A stretch of 64,000 nucleotides of DNA, from the NCBI GenBank assembly GCA_029266635.1, contig JAQSWM010000006.1, forward strand, positions 106,329-170,328. The letters run 5' to 3'. This document shows, one piece after another, positions 1-8,402 of the stretch. A model generated the notes under the pieces. That model searched no databases. It had not been told where the DNA came from and saw only the letters and a list, made by a program, of their open reading frames with translations. The stretch is from Sphingobacteriaceae bacterium (GTDB lineage Bacteria > Bacteroidota > Bacteroidia > Sphingobacteriales > Sphingobacteriaceae). The position numbers and the translations under genes are program-made. How positions within the stretch are numbered: position 1 is the first letter of the stretch; the number at the start of each line of letters is the position of its first letter.

Positions 1-1250
1 ATTTTGGAATTTATCTCACCAAGGCTAAAAATCCGGCAGGCCCGTGGAGCGAGCCGGTGCTTGTGGAGGGCGGCTCAGGGCTGATAGACCCTTGTCCGCT
101 GTGGGATGAAGACGGCTCGGCGTACCTGGTACATGCTTACGCAGGAAGCCGTGCGGGAATAAAAAGCTTGGTTGTTGTAAAAAAGATGAACAGCAGCGGC
201 ACCAAAGTCCTGGATCAAGGTAAAATTGTGTACGATGGGCATGAACTCGATCCCACAATTGAAGGCCCGAAAATTTATAAGCGAAACGGCTATTACTATA
301 TTTTCGCACCTGCCGGCGGAGTTTCGACCGGCTGGCAACTAGTATTGCGCTCTAAAAATATTTATGGTCCGTACGAGCGCAAGGTGGTAATGGATCAGGG
401 AAAAAGCGATGTGAACGGACCGCATCAAGGGGCATGGGTAAACACGCAAACCGGCGAGGACTGGTTTTTGCACTTTCAGGATAAAGGAGCTTATGGCCGA
501 GTGGTGCACCTGCAACCGATGAAGTGGGTAAACAACTGGCCGGTAATCGGCATTGATGCGAATGGCGATGGCAAAGGGGAACCTGTCGCAGTTTACAAAA
601 AACCGAACGTGGGCAAAACCTACCCCACCAACACGCCTGCCGAGAGCGATGAGTTTAATGGAACTCCGCTTGGCTTGCAGTGGCAGTGGATGGCAAATCC
701 GAAAGCAACCTGGTACTTTTTAAATTCAGCCGCAGGTTGCCTCAGATTATATTCGCAGAAAATACCCGATAGTGCGCAAAACTTGTGGGCAGTGCCGAAC
801 GTGCTGCAGCAAAAATTTCCTGCCGAGCAATTTACCGCTACTACAAAGCTTACTTTTTCACCCAATACTAAGATCGAAAATGAAAAAACAGGGCTTGCTG
901 TGATGGGGCTGAGTTATGCCAATATTGCTTTGAAAAATAAAAAAGACGGTATTTACATCGTGTACTCGGTGTGTAAAGATGCTGAGCACGGGAGCAAAGA
1001 AGACGAGAAAATTATCGCCCAAGCTCAAAATACAACAGTCTATTTGCGTGTATCGGTAAGAGCCGGCGCTAAGTGTACATTCAGCTATAGTTTTGACGGT
1101 CTAAACTTTACAGAGGTTGGGGAAAGCTTTCAGGCTGAGCCGGGAAAATGGATCGGAGCGAAAGTTGGCTTATTCTGCACCCGCGAGAGTCAGACAAATG
1201 ATTCCGGCTACGCAGATTTCGACTGGTTCAGAGTAGAGCCTGTGAGGTAA
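1..1250 (+). CDS. GH43 family glycoside hydrolase (5' end outside window)
   Basis: The reading frame is open from base 3, so the true start and signal peptide lie upstream of the window; about 415 codons are visible. The first part is a five-bladed beta-propeller of the GH43 type: DPCPLWDEDG and EGPKIYKRNGYYYIFAPAGG match the propeller segments, the second carrying the probable general-acid Glu. From the ESDEFNG segment (near base 640) the protein continues into the beta-sandwich found at the C-terminus of xylosidase/arabinofuranosidase-type GH43 enzymes. Members act on plant-derived arabinoxylan or arabinan side chains, usually in the periplasm or outside the cell. The exact substrate cannot be read from the sequence. 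No other polysaccharide-degradation gene follows, so if it belongs to a locus, that locus lies to the left. Confidence 0.88.
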   Translation, partial: FGIYLTKAKNPAGPWSEPVLVEGGSGLIDPCPLWDEDGSAYLVHAYAGSRAGIKSLVVVKKMNSSGTKVLDQGKIVYDGHELDPTIEGPKIYKRNGYYYIFAPAGGVSTGWQLVLRSKNIYGPYERKVVMDQGKSDVNGPHQGAWVNTQTGEDWFLHFQDKGAYGRVVHLQPMKWVNNWPVIGIDANGDGKGEPVAVYKKPNVGKTYPTNTPAESDEFNGTPLGLQWQWMANPKATWYFLNSAAGCLRLYSQKIPDSAQNLWAVPNVLQQKFPAEQFTATTKLTFSPNTKIENEKTGLAVMGLSYANIALKNKKDGIYIVYSVCKDAEHGSKEDEKIIAQAQNTTVYLRVSVRAGAKCTFSYSFDGLNFTEVGESFQAEPGKWIGAKVGLFCTRESQTNDSGYADFDWFRVEPVR

Positions 1251-1254
1251 ATTG

Positions 1255-1262
1255 TAGATTTG
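1255..1262 (+). promoter_or_regulatory. Bacteroidota -7 box (TAGATTTG)
   Basis: TAGATTTG fits TAnnTTTG and ends four bases before the ATG of the MazG-like gene. A transcript starting about seven bases downstream would begin at or just inside that ATG. No clear -33 TTG element was found at the usual spacing. Confidence 0.4.
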
Positions 1263-1266
1263 CCTC

Positions 1267-1593
1267 ATGACGATAGAAGAAGCACAGCAACTGGTTGATA
1301 AGTGGATTACCACCACAGGGGTCCGCTATTTCAACGAACTTACCAATACCGCAATACTGATGGAAGAGGTTGGAGAGGTGGCTCGGATCATGTCACGCAA
1401 ATACGGTGAGCAATCCTTCAAAGAATCAGATAAGGCTGTCGACTTGGGAGATGAAATGGCTGATGTTCTTTTTGTGCTGATCTGTCTGGCAAATCAAACC
1501 GGCATTGATCTTTCGCAGGCTTTGGAAAAGAATCTTGAAAAGAAAAACATCAGGGACAAAGACCGGCACAAAAACAACCAGAAACTCCACTGA
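1267..1593 (+). CDS. MazG-like nucleotide pyrophosphohydrolase
   Basis: This 108-residue all-alpha protein has the MazG signature: an EEVGE helix near residues 28-32 and a GDEMAD helix near 61-66, giving the ExxE...ExxD magnesium site. Such proteins hydrolyse (d)NTPs to the monophosphate and pyrophosphate, often as house-cleaning enzymes. It has the length of the single-domain MazG-like/iMazG group, not of full MazG, which has two domains. It starts 16 bases after the GH43 stop, with its own -7 box just upstream. The substrate is unknown. Confidence 0.85.
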   Translation: MTIEEAQQLVDKWITTTGVRYFNELTNTAILMEEVGEVARIMSRKYGEQSFKESDKAVDLGDEMADVLFVLICLANQTGIDLSQALEKNLEKKNIRDKDRHKNNQKLH

Positions 1594-1638
1594 CATATTC
1601 TGCGTTATATTTAAGTAATTTCGCTTAAAACCTTTGGT

Positions 1639-1872
1639 ATGGCAACGATAAAGCTTCGTGTAAATGACAAAATCCTCGACAGAGTGATTTGGCTCCTGCG
1701 GCAGTTCAAAAAGGAAGAACTTGAGATCATTGAAGAAGATGGAAGCTTTAACGAGATCAGAAAAGGTCTGCAGGAAGATCTCAAACGGATTGAGAGTGAT
1801 CAGATACAATACTATTCCATAGAAGAGGCTGATATTTTGCTTGAAAAAAGCATCAAGGAGCATGAAAATTAA
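1639..1872 (+). CDS. Small antitoxin-like protein
   Basis: A 77-residue acidic protein rich in Glu and Lys. An N-terminal stretch (residues 1-25) could form beta strand plus helix, and a helical C-terminus includes IEEADILLEKSIKE, a typical antitoxin tail. It overlaps the next gene by 11 bases. I do not recognise a named family. The antitoxin role is inferred from size, charge, order and the ParE/RelE-like neighbour. Confidence 0.6.
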   Translation: MATIKLRVNDKILDRVIWLLRQFKKEELEIIEEDGSFNEIRKGLQEDLKRIESDQIQYYSIEEADILLEKSIKEHEN

Positions 1873-2143
1873 GCTTGCTGATTCATTCGTATCTAGATTA
1901 AACGGGCAAGTAAACTACATTGCAAAAGATAAGCCCGGAGCAGCAAGAAAGTTTAAGAATGATGTCCTTAGCTTAATTCGGAAGCTACAATCCAATGCAC
2001 TCCTTCACAGGAAATCTATCTATTTTGAAGACCCAACAATTCGTGAGTTGATCTTCAAGGGCTACAAAATCGTTTATAAAATATCTGATAATAAAGAAAC
2101 TATAGTTGTATTTGGGCTGATAAAAGAGGAAGAAAAGCTTTAG
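1862..2143 (+). CDS. RelE/ParE-type toxin
   Basis: A 93-residue basic protein with the RelE/ParE layout: an N-terminal helical half (ADSFVSRLNGQVNYIAKDKPGAA) and a strand-rich C-terminus ending in YKIVYKISDN...VVFGLI, the hallmark Y-x-hydrophobic-x-Y strand of this superfamily. I chose the ATG at 1862, inside the end of the antitoxin gene, over an in-frame TTG at 1841, because family members start at the first beta strand (KIKLADSF). Overlapping starts of this kind suggest translational coupling. RelE proteins cut mRNA on ribosomes and ParE proteins poison gyrase; which applies here cannot be told. The stop shares bases with the converging comB-like gene. Confidence 0.75.
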   Translation: MKIKLADSFVSRLNGQVNYIAKDKPGAARKFKNDVLSLIRKLQSNALLHRKSIYFEDPTIRELIFKGYKIVYKISDNKETIVVFGLIKEEEKL

Positions 2144-2859
2144 GCTAATTTCACAAGCCTATCTCCATCCAAAATTGGAATAGCCGTTGTAATATCTACA
2201 TTCAGGCAAAACGCGATATCCTTTTCAATTCCCAGCTCCTTGAGGCGTTCGCTATGGGAAGTCTTTTTCAAATATTCACCAAGATTATTTTTTCCCGCTT
2301 CGAACAAGTCGAAAGCAGCAATCCCTGCGTCGTCTAACTTATAGCCCTCGCCCTGTAGCTGGCTCACCACGGCTCCCGCGAACAGCGTATCTTCCAGATT
2401 GAACTTATTTTTCCAGCCCGCACACACCAGGAGAAGATGGCTATCCTGTTCTTTAAGCCAGTTGCAAAGAGCGGTCAAATTGAGAAAAGCCCCGATCACG
2501 ATCTTTTTGGCTTTGATAGATAGCTGAAGGGCGTGAGTTCCGTTGGTGGTAGTTAGCACGATAGTTTTCCCGTCTACTTTGTCAGCCGTGTAGGAGAATG
2601 GCGAATTTCCGAAGTCGAAGCCCGCAACTACAGCCCCATCCCGCTCAGCGGCCAACAAGTAATCTGGAAATGTAGGCCGGTAAGCGGCGCACTCCTCAAC
2701 ATGAGAGACTGGAATAATACCCGCAGCTCCATTCTCAATGCCATAGCAAATGGACGATGTTGCCCGGAAAATATCAATAATTACAACAATGCTGTTTTCA
2801 ACATCATACAGCGGCAACAGTGCCGGTGTAAGGCAAACCTCGAGGTTCTTGTTTGTCAT
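2140..2859 (-). CDS. comB: ComB-family 2-phosphosulfolactate phosphatase
   Basis: A 239-residue protein with ComB signatures: IDIFRATSSI near residues 29-38, AAERDG followed by GFDFGNSPFSYT, TTTNGTHAL, and CAGWKNKFNLEDTLFAGA, the Mg2+/active-site segment. ComB removes phosphate from 2-phosphosulfolactate in coenzyme M synthesis in methanogens. Bacteria carry homologs without the rest of that pathway, so the in vivo substrate here is uncertain. It lies 27 bases downstream of gcvT and is probably cotranscribed with it. Its stop overlaps the stop of the converging toxin gene in a 4-base TTAG. Confidence 0.85.
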   Translation of the reverse strand: MTNKNLEVCLTPALLPLYDVENSIVVIIDIFRATSSICYGIENGAAGIIPVSHVEECAAYRPTFPDYLLAAERDGAVVAGFDFGNSPFSYTADKVDGKTIVLTTTNGTHALQLSIKAKKIVIGAFLNLTALCNWLKEQDSHLLLVCAGWKNKFNLEDTLFAGAVVSQLQGEGYKLDDAGIAAFDLFEAGKNNLGEYLKKTSHSERLKELGIEKDIAFCLNVDITTAIPILDGDRLVKLA

Positions 2860-2886
2860 GCGTGGACGTGGGATGATGGCACAGAA

Positions 2887-3963
2887 CTATTTGAAGGGCG
2901 GTTTTACAACCTTTGCCTTAACTTTATTATCGCGGATTTTGATGAAAACCTCTGTGCCTTCTTTGGCAAAATCCGTTTTCACATATCCCATTCCAATGGC
3001 CTTTTGCAGTGATGGCGATTGCGTGCCGGACGTGACTTTTCCGATCACATTCTCATCAGCGTCGGTAATCTCATAATCGTGACGGGGAATGCCACGGTCA
3101 ATCATTTCAAAACCCACAAGCTTGCGCTCCACACCTTTCTGTTTCTGGTCCTGCAAACTATCAGAGTTCACAAACTCTTTGGTGAACTTCGTCACCCAGC
3201 CCAATCCCGCCTCTAACGGCGACGTAGTATCATCTATGTCGTTCCCGTAAAGGCAAAAACCCATTTCCAGCCGAAGTGTATCCCGAGCTCCGAGCCCGAT
3301 AGGTTTTATCCCGTAAGGCTCTCCCGCTTTGAAAATTTCTTTCCAAATATGTTCTGCGTTGGCGTTGTCAAAATAAAGCTCAAAGCCACCAGCTCCGGTG
3401 TATCCAGTTGCTGAGATAAGCACATTGTCTATTCCGGCAAATGTTCCTTTTTTAAACGTGTAATATTCCATTCCCGAAAGTTCGACATCAGTCAGGCTTT
3501 GCAGCGCATCAACAGCTTTTGGACCTTGCACAGCGAGAAGAGATGTGCGATCGGAGATATCTTTCATCTCTACACCAAAATCATTGTACTTCGATATCCA
3601 GTTCCAATCTTTCTCGATGTTTGACGCATTCACCACCAGCATGTAAGTTTTCTCGTCAATGCGATAAACCAGCAGATCGTCAACTATGCCCCCCTGCTCA
3701 TTTGGCAGGCAAGAGTATTGAACTTTCCCGTCAAACAGCTTCGATGCATCATTCGATGTTACTTTCTGGATCAGGTCAAGAGCATGTTCGCCTTTCAGGA
3801 TAAACTCGCCCATGTGGCTCACATCAAAAACTCCCACTGCCTTGCGCACAGTCTCGTGTTCAGCATTTATACCGGAATATTGTACAGGCATATTGTACCC
3901 GGCAAAAGGAACCATCTTTGCACCCAAAGCAACGTGAACATTCGTTAAAGCAGTATTCTTCAT
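2887..3963 (-). CDS. gcvT: Aminomethyltransferase, glycine cleavage T protein
   Basis: At 358 residues it has the usual GcvT length and begins with the folate-binding fold: [16 protein letters not shown], then [12 protein letters not shown], the most conserved GcvT segment. Later [41 protein letters not shown] and the C-terminal barrel motif GIPRHDYEI are all present. The enzyme transfers the aminomethyl carbon from lipoylated H protein to tetrahydrofolate and releases ammonia, in the cytoplasm. The gcvH and gcvP genes are not in this window. The kbl and tdh genes elsewhere in the window produce glycine, the substrate of the system. Confidence 0.95.
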   Translation of the reverse strand: MKNTALTNVHVALGAKMVPFAGYNMPVQYSGINAEHETVRKAVGVFDVSHMGEFILKGEHALDLIQKVTSNDASKLFDGKVQYSCLPNEQGGIVDDLLVYRIDEKTYMLVVNASNIEKDWNWISKYNDFGVEMKDISDRTSLLAVQGPKAVDALQSLTDVELSGMEYYTFKKGTFAGIDNVLISATGYTGAGGFELYFDNANAEHIWKEIFKAGEPYGIKPIGLGARDTLRLEMGFCLYGNDIDDTTSPLEAGLGWVTKFTKEFVNSDSLQDQKQKGVERKLVGFEMIDRGIPRHDYEITDADENVIGKVTSGTQSPSLQKAIGMGYVKTDFAKEGTEVFIKIRDNKVKAKVVKPPFK

Positions 3964-4002
3964 GATATGAAAATATTCGCGAAATTAAGAAAAAAAGGCA
4001 GC

Positions 4003-5199
4003 TTAGCCCGAGGTTAATTCCCTGTAAAAGTTGAGCAAACTGGCGCTTGCCGGAACTACATTATGTTCCTTTTCGACAAGCTTGCGAGCATTTTCACCAA
4101 TTTCTTCGCAGAACTTACAATCGGTAGAACAGCGCAATATGTTTTTGTAAAACTCGTCGGGCGTATCGGCTATCAGGATATTTTTACCGTGTTGGTAATT
4201 GATGCCTTCTGCGCCTAGCGAGGTAGAGATAATGCACTTCCTCATCGCCATTCCCTCAATAATTTTAACCCGCATCCCGCTGCCGGAACGTAGAGGCACA
4301 ATCATGATGGATTTAGAGCCGATAAATTCTTTGCCATCTTCGAGTTCATCATGGATGATGAGATGATCATCTTCCCGGGCATAAAATTCGTCGGGCATGT
4401 TTCGCCCGGCAAGGTGAAGCTTTATGCCGGAATTGAGCGCACGCAAATCGTTCCAGACGTTATCCAGAAACCATTCAAGGCCTTCAACCGCAGGCTGGAA
4501 ATCCATCGAGCCAATATGGAATAAGCTGGGATACTCTACGTGCGGAATTTCTATGTTGTACAAATCAATGTTCAACACCACAGGGAAGTTCTCCAGCCTA
4601 ACCTTACAGCCAAGCGCATGCATTTTGCTGCGGTCAGATTCGCTAATGGTCAGCACGGCATCCGGTTTGTTCAGGTTCTCGAGTTCAAACCGCAACATCT
4701 TCCTTGATAGTATCCGCTTATAAATATCTGTAAAGAATGTTCCCTGAATGCTTGCCGCATTTACCTGGTGTTCGATGGCATGCGCCCGATATACGATCTT
4801 AGCATTGCTATTTTGCCGCACTACGTTTAAATACGCCATCACAAACAAACCCTCAAGCTGAATAATATCAAACTCATTGTGGTGCAGGAAATTTCGCAGT
4901 TTAGCAACTGATGCCGATTTATAGAAACGCATTATCTGCCCCGAACGGCGGGTTAAGAGGTTGCTTACGGCTCCAAAAACGCTTTGCGAATTATCTATGT
5001 ATGATGTTTGAAAATTCACACGGCTCATAAGCGGATCGCGAATATGCCGTACATCCACAAAATGGCTTTGCGGATTAAGGCTAAAGACCGATACCTCTGC
5101 CCCTTGCCCAAGCAATCCCTCGATAGTGTTGTATATCACTATTGAATACCCGCTGTCTGGTGGGAATGGAACGCGGGTGGTGAGCAACAGGACTTTCAT
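4003..5199 (-). CDS. Glycosyltransferase family 4 (GT-B fold)
   Basis: A 398-residue GT-B enzyme. The N-terminal Rossmann half opens with MKVLLLTTRVPFPPDSGY, with the glycine-containing loop typical of GT4. The C-terminal half has PLRSGSGMRVKIIEGMAM, where the Glu corresponds to the nucleotide-sugar-binding ExxxxxxxE region, followed by STSLGAEGI. No membrane segment is obvious, so it is probably cytoplasmic or peripheral. Acceptor and sugar donor cannot be deduced. It sits between gcvT and rnhB in a long leftward gene run, without other polysaccharide genes beside it; a GT2 gene lies about 3 kb upstream. Confidence 0.85.
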   Translation of the reverse strand: MKVLLLTTRVPFPPDSGYSIVIYNTIEGLLGQGAEVSVFSLNPQSHFVDVRHIRDPLMSRVNFQTSYIDNSQSVFGAVSNLLTRRSGQIMRFYKSASVAKLRNFLHHNEFDIIQLEGLFVMAYLNVVRQNSNAKIVYRAHAIEHQVNAASIQGTFFTDIYKRILSRKMLRFELENLNKPDAVLTISESDRSKMHALGCKVRLENFPVVLNIDLYNIEIPHVEYPSLFHIGSMDFQPAVEGLEWFLDNVWNDLRALNSGIKLHLAGRNMPDEFYAREDDHLIIHDELEDGKEFIGSKSIMIVPLRSGSGMRVKIIEGMAMRKCIISTSLGAEGINYQHGKNILIADTPDEFYKNILRCSTDCKFCEEIGENARKLVEKEHNVVPASASLLNFYRELTSG

Positions 5200-5245
5200 T
5201 GTTCAGGATGGCCTTTTTCCAAAAATAGCATCCTGAAAGCGGCTC

Positions 5246-5890
5246 TCAAAGCTCAGCTTCAAATAATATGTCGAGCTCGGGATTTGTAACCCGAAAGGTT
5301 TTTCGATGGAAAGGTGAAAACCCATGCTTGATAACGGCTTCGCGGTGGCGGATGGTTGGGTATCCTTTGTTGCTATGCCAGTCGTACTCGGGATGGTGAG
5401 GAGCGATAGACTTCATGTAATCATCCCGGTAGGTTTTCGCTAAAACTGAAGCCGCAGCGATAGAGAAATATTTTCCATCACCCTTTATGATGCATGAATG
5501 TGGAACCTCATTATATTTTTTGAAGCGATTTCCATCCACGAGGATGTAGCCGGGCTGAATGTGAAGTTTTTCCAATGCCCGGTGCATGGCCAGAAAGGAT
5601 GCGTTGAGAATGTTGATATCATCAATTTCATCATGATCTGCGTAGGCAACTGCATAGGCAATTGCTTTTTTTTCGATCATAGGGCGCAATTCGTAGCGCT
5701 CTTCTTCCAGAAGCTGTTTGGAGTCGTTCAGAAGTTTATGCCGGAAGTTTTTAGGGAGGATCACAGCGGCGGCGAACACCGGCCCGGCGAGGCAGCCACG
5801 GCCCGCTTCATCGCAGCCTGCTTCCATATGCTCGTTTTGATGATAAGCGAGCAACTTGCTTTTTTTCTCCTGATTCTCGTTCCCTTTCAC
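5246..5890 (-). CDS. rnhB: Ribonuclease HII
   Basis: A 214-residue RNase HII. CDEAGRGCLAGPVFAAAV carries the catalytic Asp27-Glu28 pair, and LVDGNRF plus AAASVLAKTYRDDYM supply further conserved active-site and substrate-binding residues. The KGYPTIRHREAVIKHG and SPFHRKTF segments are characteristic. It removes ribonucleotides from RNA-DNA hybrids and misincorporated rNMPs. The frame opens at a GTG at 5890. An internal ATG (residue 22) directly before EAGCDEAGRG is too close to the catalytic strand, because homologs have 10-20 residues upstream. Confidence 0.94.
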   Translation of the reverse strand: MKGNENQEKKSKLLAYHQNEHMEAGCDEAGRGCLAGPVFAAAVILPKNFRHKLLNDSKQLLEEERYELRPMIEKKAIAYAVAYADHDEIDDINILNASFLAMHRALEKLHIQPGYILVDGNRFKKYNEVPHSCIIKGDGKYFSIAAASVLAKTYRDDYMKSIAPHHPEYDWHSNKGYPTIRHREAVIKHGFSPFHRKTFRVTNPELDILFEAEL

Positions 5891-5931
5891 TCTACAAAAA
5901 TATCAATACGACTTTATAACAAAACAGAATG

Positions 5932-7179
5932 TTAGGAAATTTTTATCGTCAGCATGGTAACATCATCCGAGTTCATTTTCACCCTGTGAGATGCCTGGAT
6001 ACTGCTCAAAATTGTCCGATTTATATCCTGAACAGAAAGATGCTTATTAATTAAAAGGTGGTGTACCAGTTCTTCTTCCGCAATAAAGACGCTTTCATCG
6101 GGACTTTCAATCAGGCCGTCTGTATAGTTGAAAATCAAACTGTCAGGCTCCAGATGCACCGAACCCATGTTTATGAATGGCAATTCGTCAAAAGCACCAA
6201 TCATTGTGGTGCCTTGTTTTAGAAAGATCGCCTTGTTCTGCATGATGAGGATAGGAGGATTGTGCCCGGCGTTAACGTATTGCATTTGGCGGGTCTGCTC
6301 ATTATAGCGTCCTAAAAAGAAGGTAATGAAGCGTTCGCCATTAGTATTGCGAATAACGATCTGGTTCATTTTTTCAATTACTTTCATCAGATCATCCTCT
6401 ACAGAAACCCAGGCACGAAGGCTGGCTTGCAGGTTGGCCATCAGCAGCGCCGCGGAGATTCCCTTGCCAGATACATCTGCTATGCACCACAAGAATTCAT
6501 GTTCGCTTAAACGGATGAAATCGAAATAATCGCCGCTGATATTCTGATTTGGCAGATACATTGAGCTCATCTGCAACTTGCTGTTGTTAGGCAAACGTGC
6601 CGGCACTAGCATATTTTGCACTTCGCTGGCAAGCTCCATATCACGCACCAGGCGCTCTCGTTGTATTCGTTCTTTAAAAAGCTTTTTATTCTCAAGCGCA
6701 ACCACAATCACGTTGATAAGCGTTTGCATGAAGTTGAGGTCGTTGCTGAGGAGTTCAGGTTTGGTGTCAAAATCCCCAATCAGCACAAAAGCCAGCATAT
6801 TGTTTTTATGCAGTACAGGTACAAAGTGCGAATACTGATTTACCAGATTATCTTTATGAGCACTCAGGTGATCAATGTTCTTGATTTGCTGAACAACCTG
6901 GCAGATCTGCTGTAAGCTTTTGGTGTTTTCAACCTCGCCGCCGTATTTAGAGGCGAGATAAAAGTGCTCCCGTTCACGAACCAGCAGGCGCATCTTTCCG
7001 ATTTTGAGGTGGACTTTTAAAATCACCTCGAGCATTTCAAAAAGCACGGAGGCAGAACTGTTCCTGTTAATAGCCTGCGTAACTTCAAGCAAAGAATTTA
7101 ATTCGGCCTGTCGTTTAAGCAACAGCGGTATTAATTCATTCTCTTCTGCCGATCCCGAAAGGCTACTAAATAGTGTCAA
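5932..7179 (-). CDS. GAF-domain SpoIIE/PP2C serine phosphatase
   Basis: A 415-residue regulator. Residues about 1-165 look like a GAF-type sensor; a short coiled helix (FKERIQRERLVRDMELASEVQ) links it to a PPM/SpoIIE phosphatase domain from about residue 190. Metal-binding aspartates are visible in SGDYFDF, CIADVSGKG, FNYTDGLIE and SDDVTML. RsbU/SpoIIE-type enzymes dephosphorylate anti-sigma-factor antagonists (STAS proteins) in partner-switching cascades. No STAS or RsbW-type kinase gene is adjacent, so the target is elsewhere. It lies between rnhB and the permease gene with gaps of about 40 bases and may be part of the same transcript. Confidence 0.88.
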   Translation of the reverse strand: MTLFSSLSGSAEENELIPLLLKRQAELNSLLEVTQAINRNSSASVLFEMLEVILKVHLKIGKMRLLVREREHFYLASKYGGEVENTKSLQQICQVVQQIKNIDHLSAHKDNLVNQYSHFVPVLHKNNMLAFVLIGDFDTKPELLSNDLNFMQTLINVIVVALENKKLFKERIQRERLVRDMELASEVQNMLVPARLPNNSKLQMSSMYLPNQNISGDYFDFIRLSEHEFLWCIADVSGKGISAALLMANLQASLRAWVSVEDDLMKVIEKMNQIVIRNTNGERFITFFLGRYNEQTRQMQYVNAGHNPPILIMQNKAIFLKQGTTMIGAFDELPFINMGSVHLEPDSLIFNYTDGLIESPDESVFIAEEELVHHLLINKHLSVQDINRTILSSIQASHRVKMNSDDVTMLTIKIS

Positions 7180-7218
7180 AAGTGTGCTATAATGATGCTA
7201 ATTTAATGGAATTATTTA

Positions 7219-8370
7219 TCAGACGTTGGTATTTTGAGATTTAACATCGAACGCATCCCGCAATCCAACAGCCACCAGGTTGAAGGCATACACCATCAGC
7301 ATGATGGCAAGTCCCGGTAAAATGGCCAGATACGCCGCATCCATAATGATGTATCCGTAATGTTCTTTGATCATGCCGCCCCAGGTTGGAACAGGCGGCT
7401 GTGCGCCGAAGCCGAGAAAGCTAAGCCCTGCCTCTAAAAGTATTGCAGACGCAAAGTTTGAAGAAGCGGCAACCAGAATTGGTCCTGCAATGTTAGGCAG
7501 GATATGGCGGCCAATAATCCGCAGATCCTTAAACCCCATTGCACGGGCGGCTTCTATAAACTCCATGCTTTTCAAAGCCATCACCTGTCCCCGCACCAGC
7601 CTGGCTACATCTACCCACATGGACAAACCGACTGCGATAAATATTTGCCAAAAGCCTTTTCCCAGGGCGAAAGAGATTGCAATGACCAGCAGCAAAGCAG
7701 GCAGCGACCACACCACATTCATCAGCCAGCTTATTGCAGCGTCTGTTTTCCCACCATAAAATCCGGCAATCGCTCCCAGAAAAACACCGATTGTGAGCGA
7801 AATAAGCACAGCCATAATCCCTACAGAAAGGGATACACGTATCCCCAGAATTAACCTGCTAAGCATATCTCGCCCGTAGATATCCGTACCGAATATAAAA
7901 GTGTGTTTACCGATATTGTGATTGGAAACATATTTGTAAAGTTCGCTTCGGCTGAGATTTTTGAGATACGGGAATTTCGGCCCCAGCACATTGCTCATTG
8001 CGTAGGATGTTTCTTCGCTAATTTCATTATTACCGATGTATTCGCGGACAATTACAGAGTCGCCTTTAAACCTGTAACTATCAATGGGAATTTGCCTTGT
8101 GAGCGCCGGCTGACCGTACATCATCTTTTCAAAAACATTCACAGTATCTACATGCTCCGGCTTATTGATGTAAAGAAACTGGAATTTTGAACCGGGCTTT
8201 TTTGTGCTAAGCTGCAAAAGCATGGCGTTTGCCTGGGGTGTATCGTCGGGCATGATCAGGTAGCCAAGCAAACCTGCGAGTGCCGCAAGAATGATGAAAA
8301 TGAGGCCAGCAAGAGCAAGCTTATTCCGCCGGAACTTTATCCAGGTGCCACGTGCTTGGGTTTGTTGCAT
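7219..8370 (-). CDS. Peptide ABC transporter permease, OppC/DppC type
   Basis: A 383-residue inner-membrane permease. TM1 lies around residues 19-40. A periplasmic region of about 110 residues follows, longer than in E. coli DppC. Then comes the family signature FGTDIYGRDMLSRLILG with the remaining five TM helices. The EAA loop is EAARAMGFKDLRIIGRHILPN, and LSFLGFGAQPPVPTWGGMI is the conserved segment after TM5. Its natural partner, an OppB-type permease, lies at 52857-53915. No ATPase or solute-binding protein gene is nearby, so they are encoded elsewhere or the transporter uses a shared ATPase. Confidence 0.9.
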   Translation of the reverse strand: MQQTQARGTWIKFRRNKLALAGLIFIILAALAGLLGYLIMPDDTPQANAMLLQLSTKKPGSKFQFLYINKPEHVDTVNVFEKMMYGQPALTRQIPIDSYRFKGDSVIVREYIGNNEISEETSYAMSNVLGPKFPYLKNLSRSELYKYVSNHNIGKHTFIFGTDIYGRDMLSRLILGIRVSLSVGIMAVLISLTIGVFLGAIAGFYGGKTDAAISWLMNVVWSLPALLLVIAISFALGKGFWQIFIAVGLSMWVDVARLVRGQVMALKSMEFIEAARAMGFKDLRIIGRHILPNIAGPILVAASSNFASAILLEAGLSFLGFGAQPPVPTWGGMIKEHYGYIIMDAAYLAILPGLAIMLMVYAFNLVAVGLRDAFDVKSQNTNV

Positions 8371-8402
8371 GTGGCAATAAATTTATAAAATCTTTGTACC
8401 GA

